Assembly (NCBI RefSeq): GCF_029395355.1
Contig: NZ_CP113913.1
Location: forward strand, 1,550,001 to 1,614,000
Source of the DNA: Bifidobacterium sp. ESL0800
GTDB taxonomy: Bacteria > Actinomycetota > Actinomycetes > Actinomycetales > Bifidobacteriaceae
Direction of reading: 5' to 3'
Length of the DNA stretch: 64,000 bases
Position numbers and translations under genes: made by a program. Under the pieces are notes generated by a model, which saw only the letters and a program-made list of their open reading frames with translations, was not told the DNA's origin and made no database searches. Below, one piece after another: positions 37,413-47,054 of the stretch; the first letter of the stretch is position 1, and every line of letters begins with the position of its first letter.

Positions 37413-38183
37413 CTTCCCGCCTTTCAAACCGGTCCGCGTCAATTGAGAATCCAACTTGCCCGCGGATGCTCTACTTGCGCCCTGCCGCAACTCTTGGTTC
37501 GACATGTTCGCCATCTTTTACTCTCTTCATTCTTCGCCCGATGAAACGGACATCGCTGCTGGTAACCGAGCAAATCTGTTCAATCTACTGTAATCGTAAT
37601 GCCAATAAAGGGAATCGCGGAAGTTCCGCCCAAAATATTAGCGAAATCATAACAGTTTATTGTTATTTAGTGGAAATCACCATTCCGAACAACACATGTC
37701 TCTCTCGAAAACGTGCAACGATCGGTGCGATCCGCCTAGCTAAAATCGCAACGCTTGCCTCGCTTTGTCCAGAATCGCAACAATCCAAGAAAATCGAGCA
37801 TACCGAACTGGCTTGCGCCACTATCTAACGCCCATTGACGACAACCACCATCCCATATCCCTCAAATTACTTGATCGTTCGTTTCGATTTCATAGGTCTA
37901 ACAGAACATTTTAAATGTTAAGTTCAAGACATTTATTTACCAGTAATTCATCAACTAAATAAATTTTGTCGGAATTCTATCAAAGAAGCGTTATCGTGAG
38001 AAATTCTACAAAATTCAGAACTTCGTGCCATTGGTCATGTGCTACACTGAATGAGTCGGCACGGCAAAGTGTCGGAAAGATATGAATGAGTTATTCGCAC
38101 AAAAAGGCTGTTCACTGTAACATCCCATCAAACGCAATAACCCGTTGTCTATTGGCAAGAAAGTCGATAGGAAGGAATGCATC
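37413..38183. other. AT-rich intergenic region
   Basis: About 770 bp, strongly AT-rich at 37880-37990. It lies between the divergent GH25 gene and the 136-aa gene, so promoters for both are expected. No convincing gene or tandem array; frames open here lack ribosome sites. Confidence 0.4.
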
Positions 38184-38594
38184 ATGGCAGATGACAAAAC
38201 CATCGTCGTCGATCCGGCGCTGTACGGCGAAACCGCAGCTGAGAAGACCGCAGAGGCCAACAAGGTGGCCCGCAAATTCGGCATCGGGGACGACGCCCTT
38301 GCCAAAGTCGAGGATTTCAAGAAGGAACTGACGGACCATAACGCCTGGGATTTGCCTTTTATGGGCTATATCGACGAGGACGGTTACGGCTATGCCTACG
38401 TTCCCGACAAGGCCATCGCGCCGCCGAACTGGGATGCGCACGCGGCTTTCAAGTCCCTGCCTTACGACGCTCAGACCGCGTTCGCGATCCGCATGCTCTT
38501 CACCCACCGCGACGTCGACCGTTACGGCGCCACGATGTTCCTGCACTATGAGCGCAACTTCGACATCAAGTTCAAGGAAGACGAGCTCAACTGA
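38184..38594 (+). CDS. Hypothetical protein, 136 aa
   Basis: ATG 38184 is preceded by AGGAAGGAA. The product is soluble and acidic, with no signal peptide or membrane span. Visible blocks: AAEKTAEANKVARKFGIGDD, then WDLPFMGYIDEDGYGYAYVPDK (aromatic-rich), and TAFAIRMLFTHRDVDRYGATMFLHYE. I do not recognise a family. The codon pattern and ribosome site make it a real gene. It is monocistronic, followed 266 bp later by tRNA-Ser. Confidence 0.75.
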   Translation: MADDKTIVVDPALYGETAAEKTAEANKVARKFGIGDDALAKVEDFKKELTDHNAWDLPFMGYIDEDGYGYAYVPDKAIAPPNWDAHAAFKSLPYDAQTAFAIRMLFTHRDVDRYGATMFLHYERNFDIKFKEDELN

Positions 38595-38860
38595 GTTTTC
38601 AGTAACCTTCAACAGCATCAGCAACGTCAACAACGGCACGTCCCCGGAAGCGGTTATCGTTCCAGGACGCGCCGTTTCGTTTGCCCATATGAAGCTGATT
38701 ATTCCTGCAATCAGGCAGCTTGACACCGTCAAGGATTTGCTACAGCAGCTTCAACCGCCACGCCGATGCCGAAAATTGCTTGCGAAGCTCGCGGGCTCAT
38801 GGTATCTTATTTAAGTTGTGTGTTGTGAAGTCTGCTTGCAGGCTTGGCAATGTGCATGCT

Positions 38861-38948
38861 GGAGAATTCGCCTAGTGGTCTATGGCGCACGCTTGGAAAG
38901 CGTGTTGGTGTAACAGCCTCACGAGTTCGAATCTCGTATTCTCCGCCA
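38861..38948 (+). tRNA. tRNA-Ser (anticodon GGA)
   Basis: Acceptor stem GGAGAAT (38861-38867) pairs with ATTCTCC (38938-38944), then discriminator G and encoded CCA (38946-38948). Anticodon stem-loop CGCTTGGAAAGCG gives GGA, reading UCC/UCU serine codons. A long variable arm and the T-loop GAGTTCGAATCTC are present. Confidence 0.95.
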
Positions 38949-38952
38949 TCCT

Positions 38953-38979
38953 GAAACCCCTTGATTTTCAAGGGGTTTC
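38953..38979 (+). terminator. Terminator after tRNA-Ser
   Basis: GAAACCCCTTGA (38953-38964) pairs with TCAAGGGGTTTC (38968-38979), starting 5 bp after the CCA end. Confidence 0.85.
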
Positions 38980-39141
38980 GTCATATCTACGACACTGCCG
39001 AAAACGGCTCTATGTTATTGCTCTGTTATTAAAACGAAGTGGTCATGTTATGCCTTTGGAAAGCTGTGTGGGCCGCCAACCGAAGCTGACAGCCCACGCA
39101 GAAGACAAAACCATAAAGCACACAGTCTATTTTAAAAAAAA

Positions 39142-40296
39142 TCAGTACATGATTTCTTGGGAGTGGGCGGTGTGACGAGCGTGGGTTGGCTTGCGGAAAC
39201 GGCGGCGGCCGCGCCAACGCGACGGCAGGCCGATAAGCGAGGCGTGGCGAACCGGGGACGGGCGACGCGCGGGGCGGAGCACACGGCTTAGGATCGCGGC
39301 GATGAGGCCGAAAACGAGAATGGCGATGGTGGTCAATATTGCCAGAATCACGGGATCTCCTTTGGCGTTATTCGGGTCGGGAATCGGGTCCGGGATGGGT
39401 TGGCGGGTGCCGGTGATGACCAGGCGCTGGGTGTTGACACCATAGGGCGTGCAGGTCATGAGCGTCACCAAATCGCGGCCGGGCACGACCTTATATAAAT
39501 GGGTATCGCTCGGGTCGATGACGTGACGGCCGACCACGCGGTAGCCCATAGTGCGGTTCAGGGTCTGCACATAAAACACATCGCCGGGGCGCAGCTCGTC
39601 GATACGCGTGAACAGCAGCGCCGTGCTCAGGCCGCGGTGGCCGCTTAAGACGGCGTTGGTGGATTTGCCACCTACCGGCAGGCTCGTGCCGTACAGGTGC
39701 CCCACACCTTTGAGCAGCACATCGTCGGAAGTGCCATGATAGATCGGCAGGTTCACCGAGACCTTGGGGATGCGTATGGTGCCCATAATGCCGGTGCCGT
39801 CGTTTAGAAGCGACTGGTATTCCGCGTCTTTCGCGCTCTGCGGCTTAGATTTGGTAGCGGCTTTGGATTTCTTGGCACCGGACGCGCCGGAACCGGAGCT
39901 GGAATTGCCGGAACCAGACGTTCCGGAAGCGCCCGCGCCACCCACGTCGGCGAAGGGATCGGCGAACTCCCCCAACGTCGTCTGCCCCGAATCGGCGATC
40001 TTCCTGTTGTAGGCCTGCGCGCGGTGGTATTCGTCGATGGTCTTGCCCTGCGGCCACTTCGCGATGCGGTTAACGGCGGCGTTGACCTCCTGGTTCTCGC
40101 GATAAGCGTGCACCAGCCAGATGGTCGGGAACCACGAGATGGCCACGACCAGCGCCACCAGGCAGCAGACGATCAGCACGTCGATGATGACGGCGAGCCT
40201 GCGACGCCACGGGCTGATACGCGCCTCGCTGCCGTCGATGATCGTCTCGAACATCTGCAATCTCAGCGGCAGAACGTTGTCGGGTTCTACTACCAT
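39142..40296 (-). CDS. srtC: Class C (pilus-polymerising) sortase
   Basis: 384 residues from ATG 40296 with GAAAGGAAG upstream; an in-frame extension upstream runs through a repeat tract and is rejected. N-terminal membrane span (about 27-50), a linker with a Gly/Ser/Ala-rich stretch, then the sortase barrel: PIYHGTSDDVLLKGVGHLYG, catalytic His in LSGHRG (about 217), catalytic Cys in TLMTCTPYG (about 280), and Arg in TQRL. A second membrane span and a basic tail close it, as in class C enzymes. It should link the pilin at 40790 into fibres and attach the tip protein at 43128. Confidence 0.95.
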   Translation of the reverse strand: MVVEPDNVLPLRLQMFETIIDGSEARISPWRRRLAVIIDVLIVCCLVALVVAISWFPTIWLVHAYRENQEVNAAVNRIAKWPQGKTIDEYHRAQAYNRKIADSGQTTLGEFADPFADVGGAGASGTSGSGNSSSGSGASGAKKSKAATKSKPQSAKDAEYQSLLNDGTGIMGTIRIPKVSVNLPIYHGTSDDVLLKGVGHLYGTSLPVGGKSTNAVLSGHRGLSTALLFTRIDELRPGDVFYVQTLNRTMGYRVVGRHVIDPSDTHLYKVVPGRDLVTLMTCTPYGVNTQRLVITGTRQPIPDPIPDPNNAKGDPVILAILTTIAILVFGLIAAILSRVLRPARRPSPVRHASLIGLPSRWRGRRRFRKPTHARHTAHSQEIMY

Positions 40297-40350
40297 CGTT
40301 GTCTTCCTTTCGGAACCTGGACCATTCGGCGAATAAAAAGTATTGGTGAA

Positions 40351-40445
40351 AATATTGGGTATCTGTACCCATAGGAATATCGGATAAAGCACCCGCAGAA
40401 ATATCAGGTAACTAACCCGCGAAATATCAGGTAAAAGTACCTGCA
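40351..40445. repeat. Four ~24-bp imperfect tandem repeats in the sortase leader
   Basis: AATAT-initiated units start at 40351, 40376, 40400 and 40423 (steps 25, 24, 23). Each contains a small inverted pair such as GGGTATCTGTACCC, GGTAACTAACC or GGTAAAAGTACC. They lie 55-150 bp upstream of the sortase start. Adjacent at 40461-40480 is a hairpin TTTCGGA/TCCGAAA. Confidence 0.75.
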
Positions 40446-40632
40446 AAACTTTCGGAAAGCTTTCGGAGCGCTATCCGAAACGTTGAAAAATGCTGTCGAC
40501 GCTATATAGAAAAAGCATTAGAACGATATTCGTAAATTATCGGGAAAATATTCGCTGCGATATCGAAATAGATACCGAAACTATCGACAGAACTACCCAA
40601 ATAAATATTCGTAATACTTTCATCAAAACGCA

Positions 40633-40663
40633 GGAGGCGGACCCGTCTCCGAGTTCCGCCTCC
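40633..40663 (-). terminator. Terminator after backbone pilin
   Basis: GGAGGCGGA (40633-40641) pairs with TCCGCCTCC (40655-40663). Read on the minus strand it is followed by TGCGTTTTG. It lies 127 bp past the pilin stop, upstream of the sortase, so sortase transcription may be separate or attenuated. Confidence 0.7.
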
Positions 40664-40789
40664 CACAAATCAGCGAATCACTTGACATGTATCGACGTCA
40701 ACGTACGGCATGTGCATGCCAAATGCACGATGCATGTCAGTCAAGCGCACAATGCACGCCAAACGGTTCTCGCCAAAAGCGCTTACCGC

Positions 40790-42826
40790 TTACTGGCGAA
40801 TCTTGCGACGTGCGGTGATGAGCAGCGCGGTGAGCGCCATCAGCGCGACGACGACGAGCAGACCGAGAATCGCGCCCGCGCCACCGGTCATCGGCAGCTG
40901 CGAGATCGAGGTGACGTTGCGCACCACGATGGCGTTGGTGTTGTTGGCGCTCTCAATGATGCTCGCATCCGGAGTCCAGTTCACATCCTTGCCGTCGTGG
41001 ATGCCGTCGGTGAACAGAGTCGTCGCGTCCTTGCTGGTCAGGCCCCAGAAATCGCCCTTGGAAACCTTGACCTGGAACTGGACGTCACTGGTCACCTTGG
41101 CATCGGACGGACGCGGAGTGGTCTTATCCACGGAAAGCTTGACCTGGAAATCAGGCAGGAAGGAGTGGGAGTAATCCGTCGCCTCCTTGGTCTGCGCAAT
41201 CTCATAGACGCCTTCGCCGAGGCCAGTGACAGTAATCTTGCCCTTGCTGCTTGTGGACAGCGTGGTGGACACCGTGGTGTCGCCTTCCTGCGGGGCGACG
41301 ACCTTCTTGTAGGAGCCGTCGGCGAGCTTGCGGAAGGAGATGTTCTCGCTGTCGTCCTGGGCGGACGCACCCTGAGACACAGACTTGATGGTGAACGTGG
41401 CGCCGGTGAGCGCGGTGCCGTTGAGCTTGTCGGCGTTCAGCAGGCTGAAGTGGCGGAAGTGGATCTTCGCGCCCGTTCCGCCGTCGGTCGGCGAAACGGA
41501 GGCCACGGAACCGTTCGCAGCACCGGAGTTCACGGCACCGCCGTCACCGGCGGTGGCGGCCGCATTCTTGGTCTGGTCGTTGACGTCGTTGGAATAGGAG
41601 AGCGAGACGCCGTTGGATAGGCCGTCGTTCTCATCGGCGTTGTCGTTGACGGTCATCTCATAGGTGACCACGATCGGATCCTGCCAGGTATAATCCTTGC
41701 TCATGATGATGGAGGAAAGATCGAAGTCGATGAAGTCGGTGTCGCCCGTGCGGCCAGCGGCGCTGGAATCACCGGTCTTGACCGTGTAGCCCTTGGCGGT
41801 GCCGGTCTGGGCATCCACGTCATGGCCGTTGATGGTCACCTTTTCGCTGCCCTGCTTGTAGGTCAGGCCCTTGCCAGGCTTATCGACCATCGTGTAGATG
41901 AAGTGGTCGAAGCCGGTGGTCAGCGGCACCTGGCCGGTGAGCTCGTACTTGACGGTTCCGCCGATCGAGGCGTCGGTGGACACAATCTTCTTGTCGATGG
42001 TCGGGTTGTAGCTCTTCATCTCGATGCTGCCCAGCGGATCGCTCATGTCTGCCATCTGGGTGTACTTGGTGTTTGCATCGATGGTGATGCCGGTGCCCAC
42101 GAGCATTGGGATGGAGTTGGAGTTGGCGCCGGACTTGGTGCTGGCGCTCGTCGCCTCCCCGGTCACGTCCTCGACCACGTAAAGGCCAGGAGCAAGACCC
42201 GAAATGGTGACGGTCGACTTGGAAGTATCGCTGTCGGTCTGCACGTCTTCCGGCTTGGTCGCAGTCGCCTTCTTCACCAAATCGGAGAAGTGGGTGGTGC
42301 CATGCTCGGCCTTGGCCAAGTTGGTGACGAACTTACGCAGGTTACCGTCGCGGCCCCAAGCATCGGCCTTGGCACCGCTGTTGGAGACCTTGTCATCGCT
42401 GGAGGCGGTGGTGGAGGTGGGCGCGTAGCCGAGCCACTTGGAGGCCACCTCGCCGACCGGGTTGCCCTTGTACTTGGCGTCCTGGTCAGCGGGCTTGATG
42501 ACGCTGTCCAGAGCAGACTGCGCGAGGTCCTTGACCTCAGCGTTGGTCTCGACGCCGATCTCGCTGAGCTTTGCGCCGTTGGCGCTGGCGTAGGCATAGT
42601 CGCCGATCTTGACGGCGGCGAAGCTGTGGCCGGTCATCGAAGCGCTGTCGCCGTGGATGGCGATGGTCTCCTGCTTCGCGGTCGGCATGGTGATGCGTGG
42701 ATCGTCTTTGGTCGAGATATCGACCTGTCCGGCCGCGTTAGCGACGCCGAACGGTGCCAGCGCGAGCAGCGTGGCCGCCGTAAGTGCGACCCCCGCCGCA
42801 CGGCGAATCGTCTTATCAAACAACAT
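40790..42826 (-). CDS. LPxTG backbone pilin (major fimbrial subunit)
   Basis: 678 residues from ATG 42826 with AAAGGG upstream. Signal peptide 1-32 (RRAAGVALTAATLLALAPFG..ANA). The middle has isopeptide-pilin features (repeated beta domains; YEIAQTKEATDYS near residue 545 fits an E-box; YNPTIDKKI may be the pilin-motif Lys). C-terminus: LPMTG at about 644, a hydrophobic span, and RRKIRQ, the sortase sorting signal. It should be polymerised by the sortase at 39142. The size and domain pattern fit a pilus shaft rather than a tip. Confidence 0.9.
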   Translation of the reverse strand: MLFDKTIRRAAGVALTAATLLALAPFGVANAAGQVDISTKDDPRITMPTAKQETIAIHGDSASMTGHSFAAVKIGDYAYASANGAKLSEIGVETNAEVKDLAQSALDSVIKPADQDAKYKGNPVGEVASKWLGYAPTSTTASSDDKVSNSGAKADAWGRDGNLRKFVTNLAKAEHGTTHFSDLVKKATATKPEDVQTDSDTSKSTVTISGLAPGLYVVEDVTGEATSASTKSGANSNSIPMLVGTGITIDANTKYTQMADMSDPLGSIEMKSYNPTIDKKIVSTDASIGGTVKYELTGQVPLTTGFDHFIYTMVDKPGKGLTYKQGSEKVTINGHDVDAQTGTAKGYTVKTGDSSAAGRTGDTDFIDFDLSSIIMSKDYTWQDPIVVTYEMTVNDNADENDGLSNGVSLSYSNDVNDQTKNAAATAGDGGAVNSGAANGSVASVSPTDGGTGAKIHFRHFSLLNADKLNGTALTGATFTIKSVSQGASAQDDSENISFRKLADGSYKKVVAPQEGDTTVSTTLSTSSKGKITVTGLGEGVYEIAQTKEATDYSHSFLPDFQVKLSVDKTTPRPSDAKVTSDVQFQVKVSKGDFWGLTSKDATTLFTDGIHDGKDVNWTPDASIIESANNTNAIVVRNVTSISQLPMTGGAGAILGLLVVVALMALTALLITARRKIRQ

Positions 42827-43127
42827 GGAAGGATACCCTTTCTTATTGGTTTCTTTTTCATTCCATAGCGGTCCACGCGCTCAAGCCGCAAGGCGGCGGT
42901 CATGGACCAAATCTTTGGTTATCGCTGCATTGGTTTATGAGTTCAGCGACATTTTTCATTTATGAGACTTTTATTATTTATTTGTCTAATTATCGAACAG
43001 CGGATTCAACCCGCCTATTTGCCATCTCGATTGTCGCCATGAAGCCGATAGCCGCCAGACTCTAGCATTGCTCTGCAACGCAAACTGCCAGGATATCGGC
43101 CTCACAGCAACTCAGACAAGCCGCAAC
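42827..43127. other. Intergenic region between tip adhesin and pilin
   Basis: 301 bp, AT-rich around 42960-43000. It includes ATTTGTCTAATTAT (42979-42992), similar to the palindrome upstream of the tip gene at 46571-46590. A pilin promoter is probable here. Confidence 0.5.
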
Positions 43128-46100
43128 TCACCTCACGTGCCGAGCGCTCTGGCCGCGAGACCGGAACCACACCAGCGAGACGCAGGCGGCAATCAGCAGC
43201 GCCGTAACGCCTGCGAGCAGCAGCATCGTCCCGAACCAGCGCGCGCCACCGGTAAATGGCAGCTCGGTGATGGGCAGCGGCTCTTTGAGCACGGCCTTCA
43301 CCAAGTCGGACTGGTTGTTTTTGATATCCAGCTTGTCGTCAGTATAGTTCGTGTTATACGTGCTCTGCAGCTGACCCGCCCGGTCGGCCGCTGTGACATG
43401 GAACTCACCAGGCCATGTGCCTTTCGGCACATCAACATGCCAAGTACCATCCTTCTCACTCTGCGTGGAGGAACGCGACCCATCCTGCCAAATCACCGTC
43501 ACTTTGGACCCGGACTTACCGGCTATGTTGGCGGAATCCGGAATATCCGGCGACGTAGCATCCTCGGGCATCTCCACAGTTCCGTTCACACCAATAGATC
43601 GGTTGACCGAAGTCACCTTGACGATTGGCGGCACCATGTCGATGATCCTGTTGACGACACGGCCGATGGCAGGCTTGCCGCCCACGGTATCCTGAAGGAC
43701 CGCGTAGACCTTGTACAGCACGTTGCCCTTCGGATTGGCCTTGGTCGGGAAGACCGACGGATCAACAAGACATGACCAATTGGCCTGATAGCGCGCCGGG
43801 TTCTTGGGATCAGGCTTACCATCACTGGTAGTGGTACCGGTGCCGTCAATCTGTTTCACGTCCTGCAATTTGTCGACGGTCGTTTCCTTGTCTCCTGAAG
43901 AATCGTTGAAATTCTCGCAGTTGAGCTGGTACTTGGCGTTGGGGATGTGCAGCCCGTTGGGCGCCACGCTGTTGTTGCCGTCGACGATCACGGGATTGCT
44001 GGGGTTGTCGTCGGGCGAACCGGTGGTGCTTCCGTTCTCGCCAGTGGTGTCCGAAGCGGTCATGATCGTGTCCTGCGGGACGGCGAAGAGGCTGAACTTG
44101 TCGTTTATATGGTTCGCTGAGGTAATGTCACCCTTAATGATGACTTTCGCGCCGTCAGGCAGGCTTGTCTTACCCGCATTCGCCCCGCTGGCAGCCACCG
44201 AGCTATGAGGAGCATATACCTCCTTGACCGATGGGTTCGAATTCATGCTGAGCTGGAAACGAGCCGCCTCGATATTGGAGAAGTCCGATGTGACGTGAAC
44301 CGGGGTGTTATCGGCCTGCCAGGCATGGTAGCGTACCTGGTCCTGCTGGTCCGGATTAATGGCAAGAGGGTCGTCAATAGTCCATGTTCCGTCATCGCCC
44401 ACTGGTACCGTGCCGACCTCACGACCTCTGGTCTTGATATTGTTCGCATCTTCCGAATCAATGGGATTCTTCGGATCCTCAGCGAATACCGTGACGTTAT
44501 AACCCTTCGTGCCGGTTCCCGTCACCGTACGCTTCTTGGGATCGGAATAGCCCGGGAACGGATTGACCACCGGAGCTGCCGGACGCACGATATCGAAGTC
44601 GTAGTAAGCCGTGTCGATGGTCCAACCCTTGTCGATCTGCGCCTGAACCCCGCTCGGGTCATTCTTGGCCATGTCGTCGGTGATGCCCTCGGTTTTCGGG
44701 TCAGGATTACGCAACGGATCGGTCGCCTTGCACGCCTGATTGACCACCGGCCAGGTCACGAGCTTGAAATAGCCGTCAAGGTTCTGCTTTTCCTTGGCCA
44801 TCTTGAAGTCGATGCTGCCGTCGGCGTACTGAGCCTTGCTGCCATCGCCAGCGCCGGGCACGATGAGCTGGCCCGCGGGCGCGACACCGTAATAATTCGT
44901 GGTGCTGTTGAAGGCCATCGACGCGGTCGTGCTTCTTGCATCTAGATTGCTCACAGCACCTGAGGAGTTCAAACCGCCTGGTTGGTAGTCATTGCTTGAT
45001 TTTTTCGATCCTAACACCGGCATATTGGAAACCGTCAGCGCCTCCGGCGTAAGCGAATCGACCGGCACCCACTTGTTGTTCTTCAACCCGATCCACTGAT
45101 ATTTGAACCCGGTCACCTGATAGCAAGCCTCGTTGACATCAACACCGAGCGCGGGGTTGTACCATCCGACGAAGAAGGAGTTCGGCGGTGCCACACCAGG
45201 CTTCGTCAGCGGTGGCTTATTGCCACGAACTGTAGTTGGACCAGCAACGCCCCTATCAGTCGACATGCCCCAATTAGCCTGCCTGGTTGACCATAGAGTC
45301 GGCCAATCACTGTCAAAACCAACCCAAGCGTTGGGTATATCGCAGCCATGTACCGTTTTGAAGTCCGAGACATCGCCAGTCGGCGAACAGGTTCCCGGAT
45401 AAGCCGTGATGGTCTCCGAATCAGACATGTCTCCAGCCAGAGACGATTGTGAAAGTAACGTGGTGGCGTGATCTGACGTTGTGCTGTCGCCACCGCCCCA
45501 ATCCCATTTATTCTTTGACAGGGTGTTATCCACACTGTTGTTGCTTCCGGTGGCCAACGGACCGACCTCGACCCAAACGTGCTGCCTCCAAGAACGCCCG
45601 TTGTTATAGCCAGGACTGCCTTTCTTGTCTTGACTGGTCCAAAAAGGCTTCGACTCGTCCCTGATGTTCATGTCTCCCTGAACGGAAACGGTCACATAGT
45701 CATAAAGGCCGGCATGCATGATTTTGGGGATGGTGAAATACTCATCATAGTTATCTGCCCAATGATTAGCGTTTGTAATAGCCGTCGAATCAGAAGTCGA
45801 GGAATCAACATAGGTGTTCATATACTTCATCATGCGGGTATAATCCGGATAAATCGTACCGGTACTATCCGTTTTATTGCCGTCACCAAAGTCGTAACGA
45901 ATCTTCATACCGATGCTCTCAGGAGTCGTGCCTGCTGTCGGTTTCACCTCGTCATGTGCCACACGCACCACAAAATCCATACGCAATTCGTCACGCAACG
46001 TATCGATTTTGTTGTTGGCCGCGAGCAAACGGTACAGCATTGGCGTGCGGGAAGCGCCATCCGGGTCGGTCGGGCACTCGGTGGCACGCCAATCCTTTGC

Positions 46101-46319
46101 ATACTGGGCACTTGTGCAGGGATCGGTGGTCGTCGTTGACGCGGCGCTGGCCGTGGTTTGCACAACCGTGCCATTAAAGGTCGCCAGCAGCGTCGCCAAC
46201 ACGATCAGCACGGCAAAAACGCACGTCGCGGCCTTTGCGGCACGGCGGCGCTTCACGCCTTGCCCGCGCTCTGACACGTCGAGGCCTTGCTGCCTTGTGT
46301 ATCCATCGTTGCTTTTCAC
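43128..46319 (-). CDS. Large LPxTG pilus tip/adhesin protein
   Basis: 1063 residues from GTG 46319 (AGGTG six nt upstream; GTG 46322 is an alternative). A basic stretch and hydrophobic span (about 15-48) form the secretion signal. A large extracellular part follows with Trp/Tyr/Asn-rich stretches and repeated Ig-like beta domains late in the sequence (VNPFPGYSDPKKRTVTGTG, GTVPVGDDGTW; later SGSKVTVIWQDG). C-terminus LPFTGG at about 1022, membrane span, basic tail. First gene of the pilus group, so most likely the tip adhesin. The ligand is unknown. Confidence 0.88.
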   Translation of the reverse strand: MKSNDGYTRQQGLDVSERGQGVKRRRAAKAATCVFAVLIVLATLLATFNGTVVQTTASAASTTTTDPCTSAQYAKDWRATECPTDPDGASRTPMLYRLLAANNKIDTLRDELRMDFVVRVAHDEVKPTAGTTPESIGMKIRYDFGDGNKTDSTGTIYPDYTRMMKYMNTYVDSSTSDSTAITNANHWADNYDEYFTIPKIMHAGLYDYVTVSVQGDMNIRDESKPFWTSQDKKGSPGYNNGRSWRQHVWVEVGPLATGSNNSVDNTLSKNKWDWGGGDSTTSDHATTLLSQSSLAGDMSDSETITAYPGTCSPTGDVSDFKTVHGCDIPNAWVGFDSDWPTLWSTRQANWGMSTDRGVAGPTTVRGNKPPLTKPGVAPPNSFFVGWYNPALGVDVNEACYQVTGFKYQWIGLKNNKWVPVDSLTPEALTVSNMPVLGSKKSSNDYQPGGLNSSGAVSNLDARSTTASMAFNSTTNYYGVAPAGQLIVPGAGDGSKAQYADGSIDFKMAKEKQNLDGYFKLVTWPVVNQACKATDPLRNPDPKTEGITDDMAKNDPSGVQAQIDKGWTIDTAYYDFDIVRPAAPVVNPFPGYSDPKKRTVTGTGTKGYNVTVFAEDPKNPIDSEDANNIKTRGREVGTVPVGDDGTWTIDDPLAINPDQQDQVRYHAWQADNTPVHVTSDFSNIEAARFQLSMNSNPSVKEVYAPHSSVAASGANAGKTSLPDGAKVIIKGDITSANHINDKFSLFAVPQDTIMTASDTTGENGSTTGSPDDNPSNPVIVDGNNSVAPNGLHIPNAKYQLNCENFNDSSGDKETTVDKLQDVKQIDGTGTTTSDGKPDPKNPARYQANWSCLVDPSVFPTKANPKGNVLYKVYAVLQDTVGGKPAIGRVVNRIIDMVPPIVKVTSVNRSIGVNGTVEMPEDATSPDIPDSANIAGKSGSKVTVIWQDGSRSSTQSEKDGTWHVDVPKGTWPGEFHVTAADRAGQLQSTYNTNYTDDKLDIKNNQSDLVKAVLKEPLPITELPFTGGARWFGTMLLLAGVTALLIAACVSLVWFRSRGQSARHVR

Positions 46320-46895
46320 CACAATCACCTCTAGTGCGGTAGTCCGCGTGACATCGAAATTGTTGTACTTGTTGTCGTACTTCTTGCTAAGTTCTCTGGT
46401 ACCTATCGATATAAAATTTTCTGCTGTGCATCGATGGCCAAGCAAAGACGTCAAACGGTCTACATAGCTTCATCGACCACTGTCGCCTTCCAGCGGAAAC
46501 GCATCCCGTTTTTAGACAACGAGAGACAAAGATGCCATACCAAGCTGACAAAAAGGTTCACACATAGAATAATTATTTGTCTAAATAATTAGAGTAATAT
46601 TTATCAACTTTTATAATTTCGCGCAATGAACTTTCTCTTGCGCTTTCTGAAATCGTTGGAATTCCAGCGTTGTTCGCATCACAATGAAAAACGACTTTAT
46701 ATCACAGCTTCATCCGCGACGGTGCCGAACAAGCCACGAATGTGACATACCACATGCCACCAATGTGAGTATAACCACATCAATAAATCCGCATGTCAAA
46801 CGTTTTCTACATGTCCGCATTATTCTTATCGAACTGGGTAGCAGCTTCGACGATGGTACGTTGCAGACAGAAGGGACTGACAATAATCCAACTAT
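46320..46895. other. Upstream region of pilus locus
   Basis: No gene supported. It contains the perfect palindrome at 46571-46590 in a very AT-rich stretch (46560-46620). Confidence 0.45.
46571..46590. promoter_or_regulatory. 20-bp AT-rich palindrome upstream of pilus tip gene
   Basis: AATTATTTGTCTAAATAATT has 8-bp arms that are exact reverse complements around GTCT. A partial copy (ATTTGTCTAATTAT, 42979-42992) stands upstream of the pilin gene. Candidate operator; inference. Confidence 0.5.
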
Positions 46896-47003
46896 GCGTT
46901 GAAAAGCAGAAAAAGTCGGTAGCAAATCTGCTTATCAACGCAAGACCGAAACTGCGTGCGTCGAAAAGCAGAAAAACAACCCTGTAAATCTGCCTTTCAA
47001 CGC
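46896..47003. repeat. Family-4 inverted-repeat array, 2 copies, 62-bp period
   Basis: GCGT(T/C)GAAAAGCAGA at 46896-46910 and 46958-46972 faces TCTGC(T/C)T(A/T)TCAACGC at 46927-46941 and 46989-47003. Step between units is exactly 62 bp. It lies 52 bp past the PII gene stop. Confidence 0.85.
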
Positions 47004-47054
47004 ATTCGTTGCACTCGAACGCTTACAGCTCAGATCCGACTGCCTAACAACCTG

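Noticed and set aside
37466-37828. 120-codon frame upstream of the GH25 gene
   Set aside because: Overlaps the GH25 start on the other strand, lies in AT-rich promoter DNA and has no recognisable motif.
46684-46902. 72-codon frame between pilus locus and PII gene
   Set aside because: No ribosome site, composition is random, and it overlaps the inverted-repeat array.
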